Program-made: the position numbers and the translations under genes | Notes under the pieces: model-generated | Database searches by the model: none | What the model was told of the DNA's origin: nothing | The model's input: only the letters and a program-made list of their open reading frames with translations | Origin: Stratiformator vulcanicus | Lineage (GTDB): Bacteria > Planctomycetota > Planctomycetia > Planctomycetales > Planctomycetaceae | Reading direction: 5' to 3' | DNA: 64,000 bases | Assembly: GCF_007744515.1 (NCBI RefSeq) | Contig: NZ_CP036268.1 | Span: forward strand, 3,015,712 to 3,079,711 | Shown here: in pieces, positions 9,427 through 19,100 of the stretch | How positions within the stretch are numbered: position 1 is the first letter of the stretch | Layout: every line of letters begins with the position of its first letter

Positions 9427-11706
9427 TTGTCGGACCGACCATCTCCGCAGCTCTCCGAACTGCTCACGAGGTTCGGCCTCGGCGAGCGAGAGACGGTGCG
9501 CTGCTGTCGCCGACACATCCGCGCGGTCGGACGCAAGATTCCGATCTTCGACACGATCTGGGTCGACGCGCTGGTCGCCCAATCGAAATTGACCTTCTAT
9601 CAGGCCGACAAAATCGCGGCCGGTCAAAGCGAGGAACTGTTCTTTTCGGACTACGTTCTTACGGAACCGATCCGGCCGGGATCCGACCCGAGAACATTTT
9701 TGGCGAAAGACGAGACCGGCAACATTGTCGTGCTGACGATGATCACAGAGCTGTCGGGGCCGGGCTCGGGATTGCTCGATCGTCTGTCCCGCCTTTGCGA
9801 TCTCAGCACACCCGGCATTCATCAGTCGATCCGATTGCCGCACCAAGTCGTCACGCACGGCGAAAAAGTCGGACTCGTCAGTGAGCCGGTCACGGGACCG
9901 AGTGTCGCAGAGCTCATTCTGCGGCGGGGACGGCTGGAAACTGCTTTTGTCATCGACGCCGCCCGCCAACTTGCGTCGGCATTCGATGCATCAATTCGTA
10001 GCGGCGTGGTTCACGGAGCGATCTACACGACCAATATTCGCGTGGAGGATTCCGGTCGCGTGATCGCCGTCGGAGGAGGAATTGCCCCGATCACCGCACC
10101 GGTCATTCGCTCGGAGACCTTCGATTCCCCCGAGTCTTGTGACGGAATTGCGCCGGAGCGAATCGGCGGTTCGGCTCCCCCCACTGAGACCAGCGATATC
10201 TATGCGTTCGGATGCCTGATTTGGGCCATGAGCGCGGGACGAGCACCCTTCCTTCAAGGCGATCCGCTGGCGAGGCTGACCGCGCATCGAACGGGGCGGG
10301 TTCCCGATCTTCGAGATTACTGCGGTGACGCGGCCGAACCGATCGCCGACCTTGTGGCCCGATGCACCGAACCTGATCCGGGAAAGCGTCCCGAATCGTT
10401 CGTAGAAATCAGCGCATCGCTCGGTAAACGAAACCAACGAGTGAAATCGGGTTTGCGTTTACTGGCCCCGACGCCCTCAACCTCAACCGCTTCGCTCGAC
10501 GTCAGCAGTGACTCGTTCAATCAAACGCGACCGCGTTATCCGCTCAGAAAACAAGCGACTCTCTGCGGCGCGATCGCCTTGGCCGCGGTGCTGCTAGGTT
10601 TCGGTCCGACGTTCTTTTTCCAATTGATGACCCCCAAAAACGTCGTCGCGGTCACAGAGCACGAACTCGATTCGTCGAGAAATTTGACGAACGCAGCGGC
10701 GGCGACCGAAGACGCATTATCGTCTCCCGAAGTTTCCCGACAGGACGAGTTGGCGACGGCGGGCGAATCGCTGACCAATAACGGCCCGACGAACCTCCGC
10801 AAGATGCCGCCCCCGGATGAGGCGGGAGTCATTCGACTCAGTTCGTCCGGTTACTATGAAGCATCGACGATCGACTACAGGGGCGACCTGAAGATCATCG
10901 GCCCTCCGCAGGCGACCGCAACGATCAAAATCGTCGAGCAGCCGCTTCGAGTGCGGGCCCGAACTGTCACACTCGAACGTGTTGGGCTTTCGGCATCAGC
11001 CGGAGCCACCTCACCCGCTCTCATTTTGGCGAACGCTCAATCGCTCTTCGTTCGCGATTCTTCTTTTGACGGCGGCGACGGTCGACGCACGATCGGTCTC
11101 GGCTGGCGACGCCTCGATTCGCGAGATCGGTCCGGCGGCGTCGTGCGGCTATCCGACTGTCGCTATCGCGGCCTTTCGACCGGACTGTTTCTCTCCGAAA
11201 TGCCGAACGGTCTCTCGGCGCAGAATTGCCTGGTCTACTCCTCGCGCTCTTTCGTAACCGTCAATAAGACGGCCGGGGCGGACTCCCTGCGTGTCCTCTT
11301 CCGACGGGTCACGTCGCGGGAAGTCGATCGCGTCATCGACGTGCGATTCGATTCAGAAGGATTCTCTCAACTCAATCTGCATGCCGAAAAATGTGCGTTC
11401 TCGGGCGACGACGGCGCAGCGGTCTTCGGCTGGATTCGGGCCGAGGAGGCGAGTCGCTTCGCCATCGAGATCGACGGTCGCGAGAATCTGATTGATCCGC
11501 CCGTGTCGATCTCTCGTCGATTGAAAGATTCGAGCCGCCTTTCTCCGTCATCGGAACCACGAGTGAAGGTCGCCGGCGTTGTCGCCGGGCAGATCAAATT
11601 CGCAGGCAAAGTCGGTGCGAATCCCGACGGATCACGCGTTGTCGATTTTGTAGGGCCGCGGCGCGGTGACCTCGATGTCGGCTACCGTCCCGTTGAGCCG
11701 AACTGA
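9427..11706 (+). CDS. Membrane pseudokinase with repetitive extracytoplasmic domain
   Basis: 759 residues from TTG 9427. Residues 40-75 (LVAQSKLTFYQADKIAAGQSEELFFSDYVL) match the module found before many planctomycete Ser/Thr kinases. A kinase-like fold follows but the active site is gone: no glycine loop, no beta-3 Lys (VVLTMI around 101-106), HGA at 196-198 instead of HRD, VGG at 215-217 instead of DFG. APE (242-244) and DIYAFG (257-262) remain, so the C-lobe fold is probably kept. A transmembrane helix (376-400) precedes about 350 residues with repeated short strands that look like a right-handed beta-helix. Likely a signalling or scaffold protein rather than an enzyme. Confidence 0.82.
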   Translation: MSDRPSPQLSELLTRFGLGERETVRCCRRHIRAVGRKIPIFDTIWVDALVAQSKLTFYQADKIAAGQSEELFFSDYVLTEPIRPGSDPRTFLAKDETGNIVVLTMITELSGPGSGLLDRLSRLCDLSTPGIHQSIRLPHQVVTHGEKVGLVSEPVTGPSVAELILRRGRLETAFVIDAARQLASAFDASIRSGVVHGAIYTTNIRVEDSGRVIAVGGGIAPITAPVIRSETFDSPESCDGIAPERIGGSAPPTETSDIYAFGCLIWAMSAGRAPFLQGDPLARLTAHRTGRVPDLRDYCGDAAEPIADLVARCTEPDPGKRPESFVEISASLGKRNQRVKSGLRLLAPTPSTSTASLDVSSDSFNQTRPRYPLRKQATLCGAIALAAVLLGFGPTFFFQLMTPKNVVAVTEHELDSSRNLTNAAAATEDALSSPEVSRQDELATAGESLTNNGPTNLRKMPPPDEAGVIRLSSSGYYEASTIDYRGDLKIIGPPQATATIKIVEQPLRVRARTVTLERVGLSASAGATSPALILANAQSLFVRDSSFDGGDGRRTIGLGWRRLDSRDRSGGVVRLSDCRYRGLSTGLFLSEMPNGLSAQNCLVYSSRSFVTVNKTAGADSLRVLFRRVTSREVDRVIDVRFDSEGFSQLNLHAEKCAFSGDDGAAVFGWIRAEEASRFAIEIDGRENLIDPPVSISRRLKDSSRLSPSSEPRVKVAGVVAGQIKFAGKVGANPDGSRVVDFVGPRRGDLDVGYRPVEPN

Positions 11707-11935
11707 AACCGAACCCGACTGACCGCGTGATATTTGAGCGGTTTGCCACAGGGTTCTCATTATGATCGATTCGCTCGACTTCACACGGCCGCATCCAAAG
11801 AATTGATCGACCGATCGCGGAGCGGTACGCTGTCGCTTCAGCAAGACATCTGATTCGATCGATCGCGGGTCACAAGTCGTTTGGTCGGTTCGGCTCAATG
11901 TGACATGGTCGCAGAACCACGGAAACGGGGGCTTC

Positions 11936-12916
11936 ATGGATGCAGTGGCCGGGATGACGCCACGTCGTGTCGGAGGTAGCGGCATCGGTTGGAATCGCAA
12001 AAATTTGCTCGGCCTCGAGGGTCTCTCCGCCGAGGAATTGACGCTGATTCTCGACCGCGCCGCCGAGTTTAAAGCCGCGTCGACAAGCGGCCCTCAACGG
12101 TTCGACCATTTGGCCGGGTGCATTGTTGCGAATCTCTTTTTTGAACCATCGACGCGAACGCGAACGAGTTTCAGTCTGGCCGCGAAGCGGCTCGGGGCCG
12201 ACACCGTCGACTTCTCTCCTTCCGGCAGCAGCCTGTCGAAAGGCGAAACCTTTCTTGACACGGCACTGACGATTCAGGCCCTCGGTGCATCGCAAATGGT
12301 CGTCCGGCATCCCGCCTCCGGAGGACCACATCAACTCGCACGGCGTCTGAATGCGGGTGTGTTAAACGCCGGCGATGGCACTCACGAACACCCCACTCAG
12401 GGCCTGCTCGATATCTTTACGATCCGCGAGAATCGCGGGTCGATAGAAGGCCTGACCGTCGCACTGGTCGGCGATATCTTACACAGCCGCGTTGCCCGTT
12501 CGAATATCTGGGGGCTTAAGGCTCTCGGGGCCCGCGTGATCGTCTGCGGACCGGCAACCCTGATTCCCCCTCACATCGAGAAGCTCGGCGTTGAGGTCTC
12601 CACAAACTTCGACGCGATCCTCGGCGAGATCGATTGCGTCAACCTGCTGCGAGTTCAATTTGAACGACAGCGCGGGGCGTTCTTTCCGTCGATCGCAGAA
12701 TACGCCCACCTGTTCGGAATGAATGCAGACCGCATTCGGAGGTCCAGAAAGGACATACTCGTCCTGGCACCGGGACCGATCAATCGTGGTGTGGAACTGA
12801 CTCCCGAGGTTGCCGACGGTCCGCATTCGGTCATCCTCGATCAGGTGACGAACGGCTTAATGGTCCGAATGGCAGCGCTCAGTCTGCTGCACGAGGCCGC
12901 TACCAAACACAGTTGA
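11936..12916 (+). CDS. pyrB: Aspartate carbamoyltransferase catalytic subunit
   Basis: Condenses carbamoyl phosphate with aspartate in pyrimidine synthesis. About 326 residues from ATG 11936, chosen for the GGAAACGGGGG purine run upstream; an ATG at 11900 lacks one. Carbamoyl-phosphate motif [12 protein letters not shown], aspartate-side [12 protein letters not shown], and [12 protein letters not shown] are intact, as is [12 protein letters not shown]. No PyrI regulatory subunit is next to it. The following gene is an inactive-looking dihydroorotase homologue, the arrangement known for pyrB-pyrC' in Pseudomonas, where the second protein is a structural partner. Confidence 0.95.
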   Translation: MDAVAGMTPRRVGGSGIGWNRKNLLGLEGLSAEELTLILDRAAEFKAASTSGPQRFDHLAGCIVANLFFEPSTRTRTSFSLAAKRLGADTVDFSPSGSSLSKGETFLDTALTIQALGASQMVVRHPASGGPHQLARRLNAGVLNAGDGTHEHPTQGLLDIFTIRENRGSIEGLTVALVGDILHSRVARSNIWGLKALGARVIVCGPATLIPPHIEKLGVEVSTNFDAILGEIDCVNLLRVQFERQRGAFFPSIAEYAHLFGMNADRIRRSRKDILVLAPGPINRGVELTPEVADGPHSVILDQVTNGLMVRMAALSLLHEAATKHS

Positions 12917-12999
12917 TCGTTGAAAAACTGATCCGCGGACTGGAGACATCAAATGGATGATGATCTGGGGCCTGAAGCAAATCAGAGAAGGTTTCACTA

Positions 13000-14304
13000 A
13001 TGTCGGCGACGGTGACACAGGTGATCCGTGGCGGACGCGTCGTCGATCCTGCGATTGGGACTGACGCCGTCATCGACGTGGTGGTCCGCGACGGTCGGAT
13101 CGCGGCATTGACGAACGAGCCGATTGACGCAGATGAGGTGATCGACGCGACGGGTCTCGTCGTGGCTCCGGGCTTGGTTGATCCGCACGTTTCCTTTCGG
13201 GAGCCCGGTGACGAGTCAGATGAGACGACCGAATCAGGTTCCGCAGCGGCATTGGCCGGCGGCTACACGTCGGTCGCTTGCCTGCCGGACACCGAACCGG
13301 CCGTCGATGACCGAGCGGCAGCCGAATTTATTGCGCTGCAGGCCGAGCGGGCGAAGAATTGCCGTGTCTATCCGCTTGGCGCGGTGACGAAGGGAATTGC
13401 CGGAAAAGAGTTGGCTGAGATCGGACAACTGGTCGACGGGGGGGCGGTCGCTTTCACCGACGGCAAGCATCCGATTCAAAGCGCCGAGATCATGCGTCGC
13501 GCCCTGATGTATGCTCGGATGTTCGATCGACCGATCCTCGCTCATCCGCAGGATTCGACGCTCGTGGCTGGCGGCGTGATGCATGAGGGTTTCATCTCGA
13601 CGGTTCTGGGTCTGCGTGGGATGCCGGCGGCCGCCGAGTACATCAGCGTTGCCCGCGACATTGCCTTGGCGGAACTGACTGAAAGTCGGCTACACATCAT
13701 GTGCGTTTCCACGGCTTCGAGCGTCGAAGCCGTGCGGCAGGCGAAAGCTCGTGGCGTCAAAGTCACCGCCGACCTCACGCCGCACCACCTTTGTCTGACC
13801 GACACGGTCCTTCGGTCTTACGATTCACGATTTAAAGTGAATCCTCCCCTCAGATCAGAAGAGAATTTGGACGCTCTGATCGCAGGCTTATGCGACGGCA
13901 CGATCGATGCGATTTCCGCCGACCATCAACCGTACGCCGAAGAGAAAAAAAGCGGCGACCTGCTTTCTGATCCGTTCGGCGTTTCGGGAATCGAAACTGC
14001 TTTTTGCATGTCGGCCCGCGTCCTCGTGGGCGGCGGCCATCTGACATGGCCCAAGTTAATACGGCTGCTGTCAACCAACCCGGCCGGTGTGTTGGGGATT
14101 GAGGCCGGAACGCTTCAAGTGGGACGACCGGCCGATCTCGTGATTTTCAACGCCGAAACCGCAGCGCCTATTTTGGCGAGAAATTTCCGGTCCAAGGGCA
14201 AGAGCAGCCCGTTCGAAGCCATGGAGGGGCTCGGACGAGTTGAGGTTGTGATTGTCGGCGGCGAAATTCGATATCGCTGGCCTGAAACAGATTCAACGGC
14301 CTGA
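13000..14304 (+). CDS. pyrC: Dihydroorotase-like protein with lost metal ligands (PyrC'-type)
   Basis: 434 residues with the full dihydroorotase TIM-barrel layout, but key residues are changed. The zinc motif DPHVHLREPG reads [10 protein letters not shown] (His63 kept, second His is Ser65). The HVSTA histidine is Cys235 (IMCVSTAS). The substrate Asn of MPNTxP is Asp (LPDTEP, 95-100). DHAPH reads DHQPY (308-312). Asp154, His182 and Asp308 remain. Active type I enzymes need both lost histidines for the metal centre, so catalysis is unlikely. It lies 83 nt after pyrB, suggesting a structural role in an aspartate carbamoyltransferase complex, as established for Pseudomonas PyrC'. A true dihydroorotase should then exist elsewhere. 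Confidence 0.88.
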   Translation: MSATVTQVIRGGRVVDPAIGTDAVIDVVVRDGRIAALTNEPIDADEVIDATGLVVAPGLVDPHVSFREPGDESDETTESGSAAALAGGYTSVACLPDTEPAVDDRAAAEFIALQAERAKNCRVYPLGAVTKGIAGKELAEIGQLVDGGAVAFTDGKHPIQSAEIMRRALMYARMFDRPILAHPQDSTLVAGGVMHEGFISTVLGLRGMPAAAEYISVARDIALAELTESRLHIMCVSTASSVEAVRQAKARGVKVTADLTPHHLCLTDTVLRSYDSRFKVNPPLRSEENLDALIAGLCDGTIDAISADHQPYAEEKKSGDLLSDPFGVSGIETAFCMSARVLVGGGHLTWPKLIRLLSTNPAGVLGIEAGTLQVGRPADLVIFNAETAAPILARNFRSKGKSSPFEAMEGLGRVEVVIVGGEIRYRWPETDSTA

Positions 14305-14383
14305 CGATCTTCTGCTCCGCGCGATCGATGTCGACGCGCGGGCCTTCACGGCTTCCGTAAGCCTGCCAACCGTCGCCGAGTTG

Positions 14384-15142
14384 ATGAACGATATTTTAGT
14401 CGACGGTTACAACCTGATGCACGCCGCCGGGTACGCCCGCGAGCGATACGGACGCGGCGAATTGGAAAGGCTTCGTAACTCCTTTTTAGCCGCGCTGGCG
14501 GAACGGCTGGATGATCCGCAGCGCCGCCGAACCACGGTTGTGTTCGACGCCCAAGACGCCCCCGACGATGTCCGGAGACGGTACCGCCAGCTCGATCTTC
14601 TAATCCTGTTCGCCGGCGGTGATGGAATTGCGGATGAGGCCATTGAGAAGCGAATTTCGTCGCATTCCGCCCCGAGCAATCTACTGGTCGTCTCATCCGA
14701 CCGTCGCATCCGAGATGCCGCGCGGCGTCGCGGGGCGCGCGACATCGGGAGCGAAGACTATTGGGACCGACTCGCACGGGAATTCCGTCGGCGTGACGTC
14801 GACGAAGTCAGCCAACCCGATATGAAACGGACCGGCGATATACTCGGGACTAACGAAGTCGACTATTGGCTCAAGGAATTCGGCGACGACTTGCCGCAGA
14901 CATCAGGCGATGTTGATGACTCTCCGACAAATTCACCGCGATCTGGCGGCGGTCATTCGAATCGAAAACCGGATCGGGATTCGTCGACAAAACATGCCGC
15001 CGAATCCGATGCTCCCACCGTCGATTCCGCCGAAGCCTCGACCTCCGATCGAGAACCGCAATCGAGAGCCGGAGACATCGATTATTGGCAATCTCAGATC
15101 GATGACGTGATCCGCGAGGAACGTAATTCCGACAAGCGTTAA
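14384..15142 (+). CDS. YacP-like NYN domain ribonuclease
   Basis: About 252 residues from ATG 14384. The frame is open further upstream, but the conserved family N-terminus begins here (NDILVDGYNLMHAAG). NYN/PIN-type acidic residues are visible in ILVDGYN, VVFDAQD and VVSSDRRIRD. Relatives of Bacillus YacP (Rae1) cut mRNA on the ribosome. After the domain (about 150 residues) comes an acidic, Ser-rich tail holding short repeats: SEDYW, EVDYWLKEFGDD and DIDYWQSQIDD, which could be protein-binding motifs. It may be cotranscribed with pyrB-pyrC' (79 nt gap), with no obvious functional link. Confidence 0.8.
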   Translation: MNDILVDGYNLMHAAGYARERYGRGELERLRNSFLAALAERLDDPQRRRTTVVFDAQDAPDDVRRRYRQLDLLILFAGGDGIADEAIEKRISSHSAPSNLLVVSSDRRIRDAARRRGARDIGSEDYWDRLAREFRRRDVDEVSQPDMKRTGDILGTNEVDYWLKEFGDDLPQTSGDVDDSPTNSPRSGGGHSNRKPDRDSSTKHAAESDAPTVDSAEASTSDREPQSRAGDIDYWQSQIDDVIREERNSDKR

Positions 15143-15271
15143 ATCGTGACGGGACGCGATAAGTCATCTCAGCTCCGGCTGTCGCATTGACGGCGATGCT
15201 GCCGGACAGTCCAATACGGAACTGTACAAACTATGGTTAAGCGGTCTCACCAGCGCGACGCGAAGAGTTTT

Positions 15272-16090
15272 ATGCGAATAACGAGCGTAGTTACCGGGCT
15301 TGTCTGTGCCACTTTGCTGACCGGATGCGGTTCGGGCACGTACGAATCGCGGATGCAGCAGGCGACGATCCCCTACTTCAAATATCGAAACGAAGTCGAC
15401 GCGAACCTGTCGGCCGAATGGGCACGTGATACGCTGCGGTTTCGCGTGCCAAAACAGTTTCAGGAAGTGTTGGGGGGCAAACCCAAAGACGACGAACGAG
15501 ATCCGCGACAGCCCGAATTCCTAGACGCCGATTTGCCCGGATTGGTGGCGGCGTGGACGGCCCAAATCGGCATTGATACGCCGGTCGAGCCTCGGCAACC
15601 GGGGGAAGAGCCGCGGGCCGCTCCGCTGCAACGACCGACGGTGCAGTCTTACGTCTACCTGCTATGGAATCGCGCGGTGAAGGGATCGCAGGGCGAAAAT
15701 TTTGACTTGGTTGTCGTCAATCGAATTCTCGGCGGGCTCGGCCAATCGCGATTTACTTCGGAAGGATTAGCGTCGGCAACGAACTCGAAATTGGTGGGGG
15801 TCGGCGACTTCAAAGTCGAAAAACGGATCAGCCAGGTCGGGTTTCGGACCGAGGAGATCGTCGACGGCGTTCCGATGGACATCATCGTCGCGTTCTACCA
15901 GCAGCGAAGCGATCAGGTCGCCATGGTCTACGTGGTCCCACAAACTGCGAACTTCTCCGAGAGCATCCCGAAAAGAATTGATCTCTCGATCGAGTCTCTT
16001 CGCGTGGAATCCATGGCGGCTCCGGTTGGTGTGACTCCAGCGGGTGGAGAGCCTGCGGCGCCAGAAGGTGGCGGCGGACCGGCGTTTTAA
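15272..16090 (+). CDS. Hypothetical lipoprotein
   Basis: About 272 residues from ATG 15272, which gives a compact lipoprotein signal (MRITSVVTGLVCATLLTGC); an ATG at 15233 would add 13 basic residues. After the lipobox LTGC there is no domain I can name. The mature part is mixed alpha/beta with a strand-rich C-terminal half (DIIVAFYQQRSDQVAMVYVVPQ) and a Pro/Gly tail. Probably anchored in the cell envelope. It converges on the DUF4175 gene. Confidence 0.75.
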   Translation: MRITSVVTGLVCATLLTGCGSGTYESRMQQATIPYFKYRNEVDANLSAEWARDTLRFRVPKQFQEVLGGKPKDDERDPRQPEFLDADLPGLVAAWTAQIGIDTPVEPRQPGEEPRAAPLQRPTVQSYVYLLWNRAVKGSQGENFDLVVVNRILGGLGQSRFTSEGLASATNSKLVGVGDFKVEKRISQVGFRTEEIVDGVPMDIIVAFYQQRSDQVAMVYVVPQTANFSESIPKRIDLSIESLRVESMAAPVGVTPAGGEPAAPEGGGGPAF

Positions 16091-16156
16091 GCCAACTATC
16101 CCGCTGATTGGTGCGACTCCGGTCGCAAGTAGCACACATGCGCTGTTCCGCCGGCA

Positions 16157-19100
16157 CTACTCTTCTCCGGGCAGACCATTCTTGCCTGCGATCGATCGCG
16201 TGAAAGCATCATAAAGATCGCGGTATTCAGGCGGGGCTTTCGTTCGACGACCGGCCGAGCCACCCTGCGGTGACGAATCGATTTGGCGATTGCGGACCTC
16301 GGGAATCGGGTTGTCGAAGTCGATCGATTTGAGCATCTCGTCGAACTCGCGAGACTTCGCTTGCTCGCGTGCCGTCTCTGGCTTCTTCTGCGAAAGTCGA
16401 TCTCGTAACCGCTGGCTGAATCGTTTCAGGTCGTCATCACCCCAGCCAAGTTTTTCGAGCAATTCCGGATCGGGTTCGCCTCGCTCCAAATCTTCCTCGA
16501 GCCGTTTGAGAACCAGATCGGTCGCCTGTTTCGCATAGTCGAGGTCGGCTTCTTCACCTCCGGACGATCCTCCGCCGGTGCCGCCTTCAGAGCTGCTTTC
16601 TCCCGCGGCAGTTCCGCCGCCTGCTCCAGCGCTATCTTTCGCAGAATTCTGGTCGTCGCTCGACGACTGCCCACCGGTTCCGCCTCCTCCTTCTGAGGAG
16701 CCACTTTCCGAAGAAGAGCTTCCGGCTTCTCCACTCGAAGAGCTCGAGCCGTCTGAACTCGAGCCACTCCCTTGGCCCTTGCCGGATTCACCCGCGGACG
16801 ATGAGGACTCGCTGGACGACTCTCCACTCGATCCGCTGCCTTGCGATTCTCCATCCGATTTGGACTTCTCGCTCGAGCCGCCCGACTCAGAGGACTCGCC
16901 ACTTTCGTCGCCAGCGGATGACTCGCTCTGAGATTTCTCACTTCCGTCTTTGGGAGTCATCGACGGATCGCTCTCCTCAGGCGAACCCGACTCACCGGGT
17001 GTCCCGTTCGGGTCCTGTTGATCGGTCGTCTCAGCCGTTCCCGTCCCGTCAGGTCCTCGGTTTCCCTCACTCGCTTCCTGAGAGCCTCCCGCTTCCCCTC
17101 CATCGGGCTGATCAGACTTCTGACCGTCGGGCTGGCCGGAACCGGCAGGTTCATCTGCGCCGGCAGGGGCATCGCGAGTCGACTGTTGGGTGCCATTATC
17201 TTCCGCGTTGTTGGGACTCTCGCGATCGACATCGGAGTTCCCGTTGCCTTCATTCGCTGAAGGATCAGATTGCCCACCATCGTCGGAGGAGCCGCGGTCC
17301 GGTCGGGCACCTTCGGGCGGCGGTCCCTCTTCGGAACGAGAATTTTCAGGTCGCTCACCTTCGTCGGGAGTCCGCTGTTCGGTCGCCCCCTTCGGTCCTT
17401 CGCGCTCGAGCGGCCCGTCGGCCTTAGCCGCATTCGGATCTCGTTCGTCCGAGCCGCGGGCCGGGCCTTTCTCCGAGCCATCCGCGGGCCGCGACTCTGC
17501 ATTGCCGTCGTCCGACGCCGGGGTCTGTTCGCCAGAATCCGTTCCGTCTTCAGATTGCGCGGCGTCTCCTTCGTCACTGCCCGGTCGTTCGTTCTTTCCG
17601 CGTCCGGCCTGCGGATCGGCTTCGCCATCACCGGGACCAGTGGATTCTCCGCTGCCCGCGCCTTCATCGCTCGCTTCGCCGGCATCGGGAGCGCCGTCGG
17701 TCGCGTTGCCACCATCGCCCTCGGAGCCGTCACCCGGCTTGGGCATCCCGCCATCGGAATTCTGACCGCCTTGGGCGTCTTCCCCTTTCTGACCGTTCTC
17801 ATCCGGTCGCTGTTCGTCAGATTGATTCGAGGGCGCCTCAGGGTCCTGTTCTTCTCGCCCCTGCGGATCTCGCTCCCCGGACTGATTCTCGGTTCCCGCT
17901 TCCCCGGTCCCGCCTGAGTCTTTCGGCTCGTCTTCTCCGTCTTTCTGCTCATCGAGTTCGTTGAAGTGCTCTACTGCCCGACGCAACGCCTGATCGTCGG
18001 CGGAACCATCATTGGCCAGCGGTTCGCTTGGAGAATTCTGTTCGCCGGATGAACCGTTCTTCGACTGCGAACCGTCCTGCCCGCCGGTATCGGACGAATT
18101 GGAGTCCTCCGAGTCGCCGGCGTTTTTATCGTTGCCCGGCTCTCCCGGTCCATCCTGCTTTCCGATCTCCTGCTTCGTTCCACTTTCGCCCCCTTCACCC
18201 TCAGACGAATCGTCGTCGGCGGACGGGTCGTCGCCGCGATCATCGTTCGCATCCGAGGCGTCGTTGCGATCTTTAACCAGTTCGTCCTGCTTGCGACGGT
18301 CTTCTTCGAGACGCTCTTCGACTTCTTCGGGCGAAACCGGTTCGATGATCGAGATACGGACCCGTTGGCTGTTCGTCGCATTCGGCTTGGGCTCGCGGTT
18401 GTCGAACGCTTTGAGCCAGAAGGTCAATTCATCGCCGGCTTCCAACCGGAAGTTCTCGAGTTTGAGCTGGCTTTGATTTCCGACCGACGAAGCCGCCCCT
18501 TTGGCCAATTGCAATTCTTTGGGCAACGCGGAACCGTTCTTCTCAAAGCGGACCGCGACCGAAGTGACCGCGAAGTCATCGCGCGCCGCCCACAGCAAAG
18601 GGACGATCGCGTTGGCCGGTCGCTCGATGTCGGAGCGTGGATCGCGCAGCAGGATTTCCGGATCGAGGTCGGGGCGAATTCGTACTTCGTAAACGGCGTG
18701 ATCGCGACTCTTCAGGCCCGATTCGGAGACGCACTCGATGCGGTAGTACTTCGGACTCGATTGATCGGATCGCAACCGCAGCGGAAAGCGCGCGGTCAGC
18801 CGTTCGCCGGAAGAGCCGAGTTCGAATGAACGCTCTTCAGCGACCGCGCTGATTCCGCCCTCGGCATCGAAATTCGGGCTATCGGCAAAGACCAGCCGAG
18901 CCGAACGAAGTGGCTGATTCGCCAACGCCGTCACCGTAACTTCGGTTCCTTCGTACGCATCGATTTCCGGCTCGCTGCGGGTCGTGTCTTCGAAGCCCAT
19001 GTAGTCGGGAAAGTCATAGGCGATCGTTTCCACCTCGGCCGAAGGGGGCCGCACAACTTCGATCCGGAATGGTCCGGCCGAAGCGTCACCCGCTTTGACG

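Noticed and set aside
16578-17952. Several long frames on both strands opposite the DUF4175 gene
   Set aside because: They arise from the low-complexity, codon-biased tract and carry no start signals.
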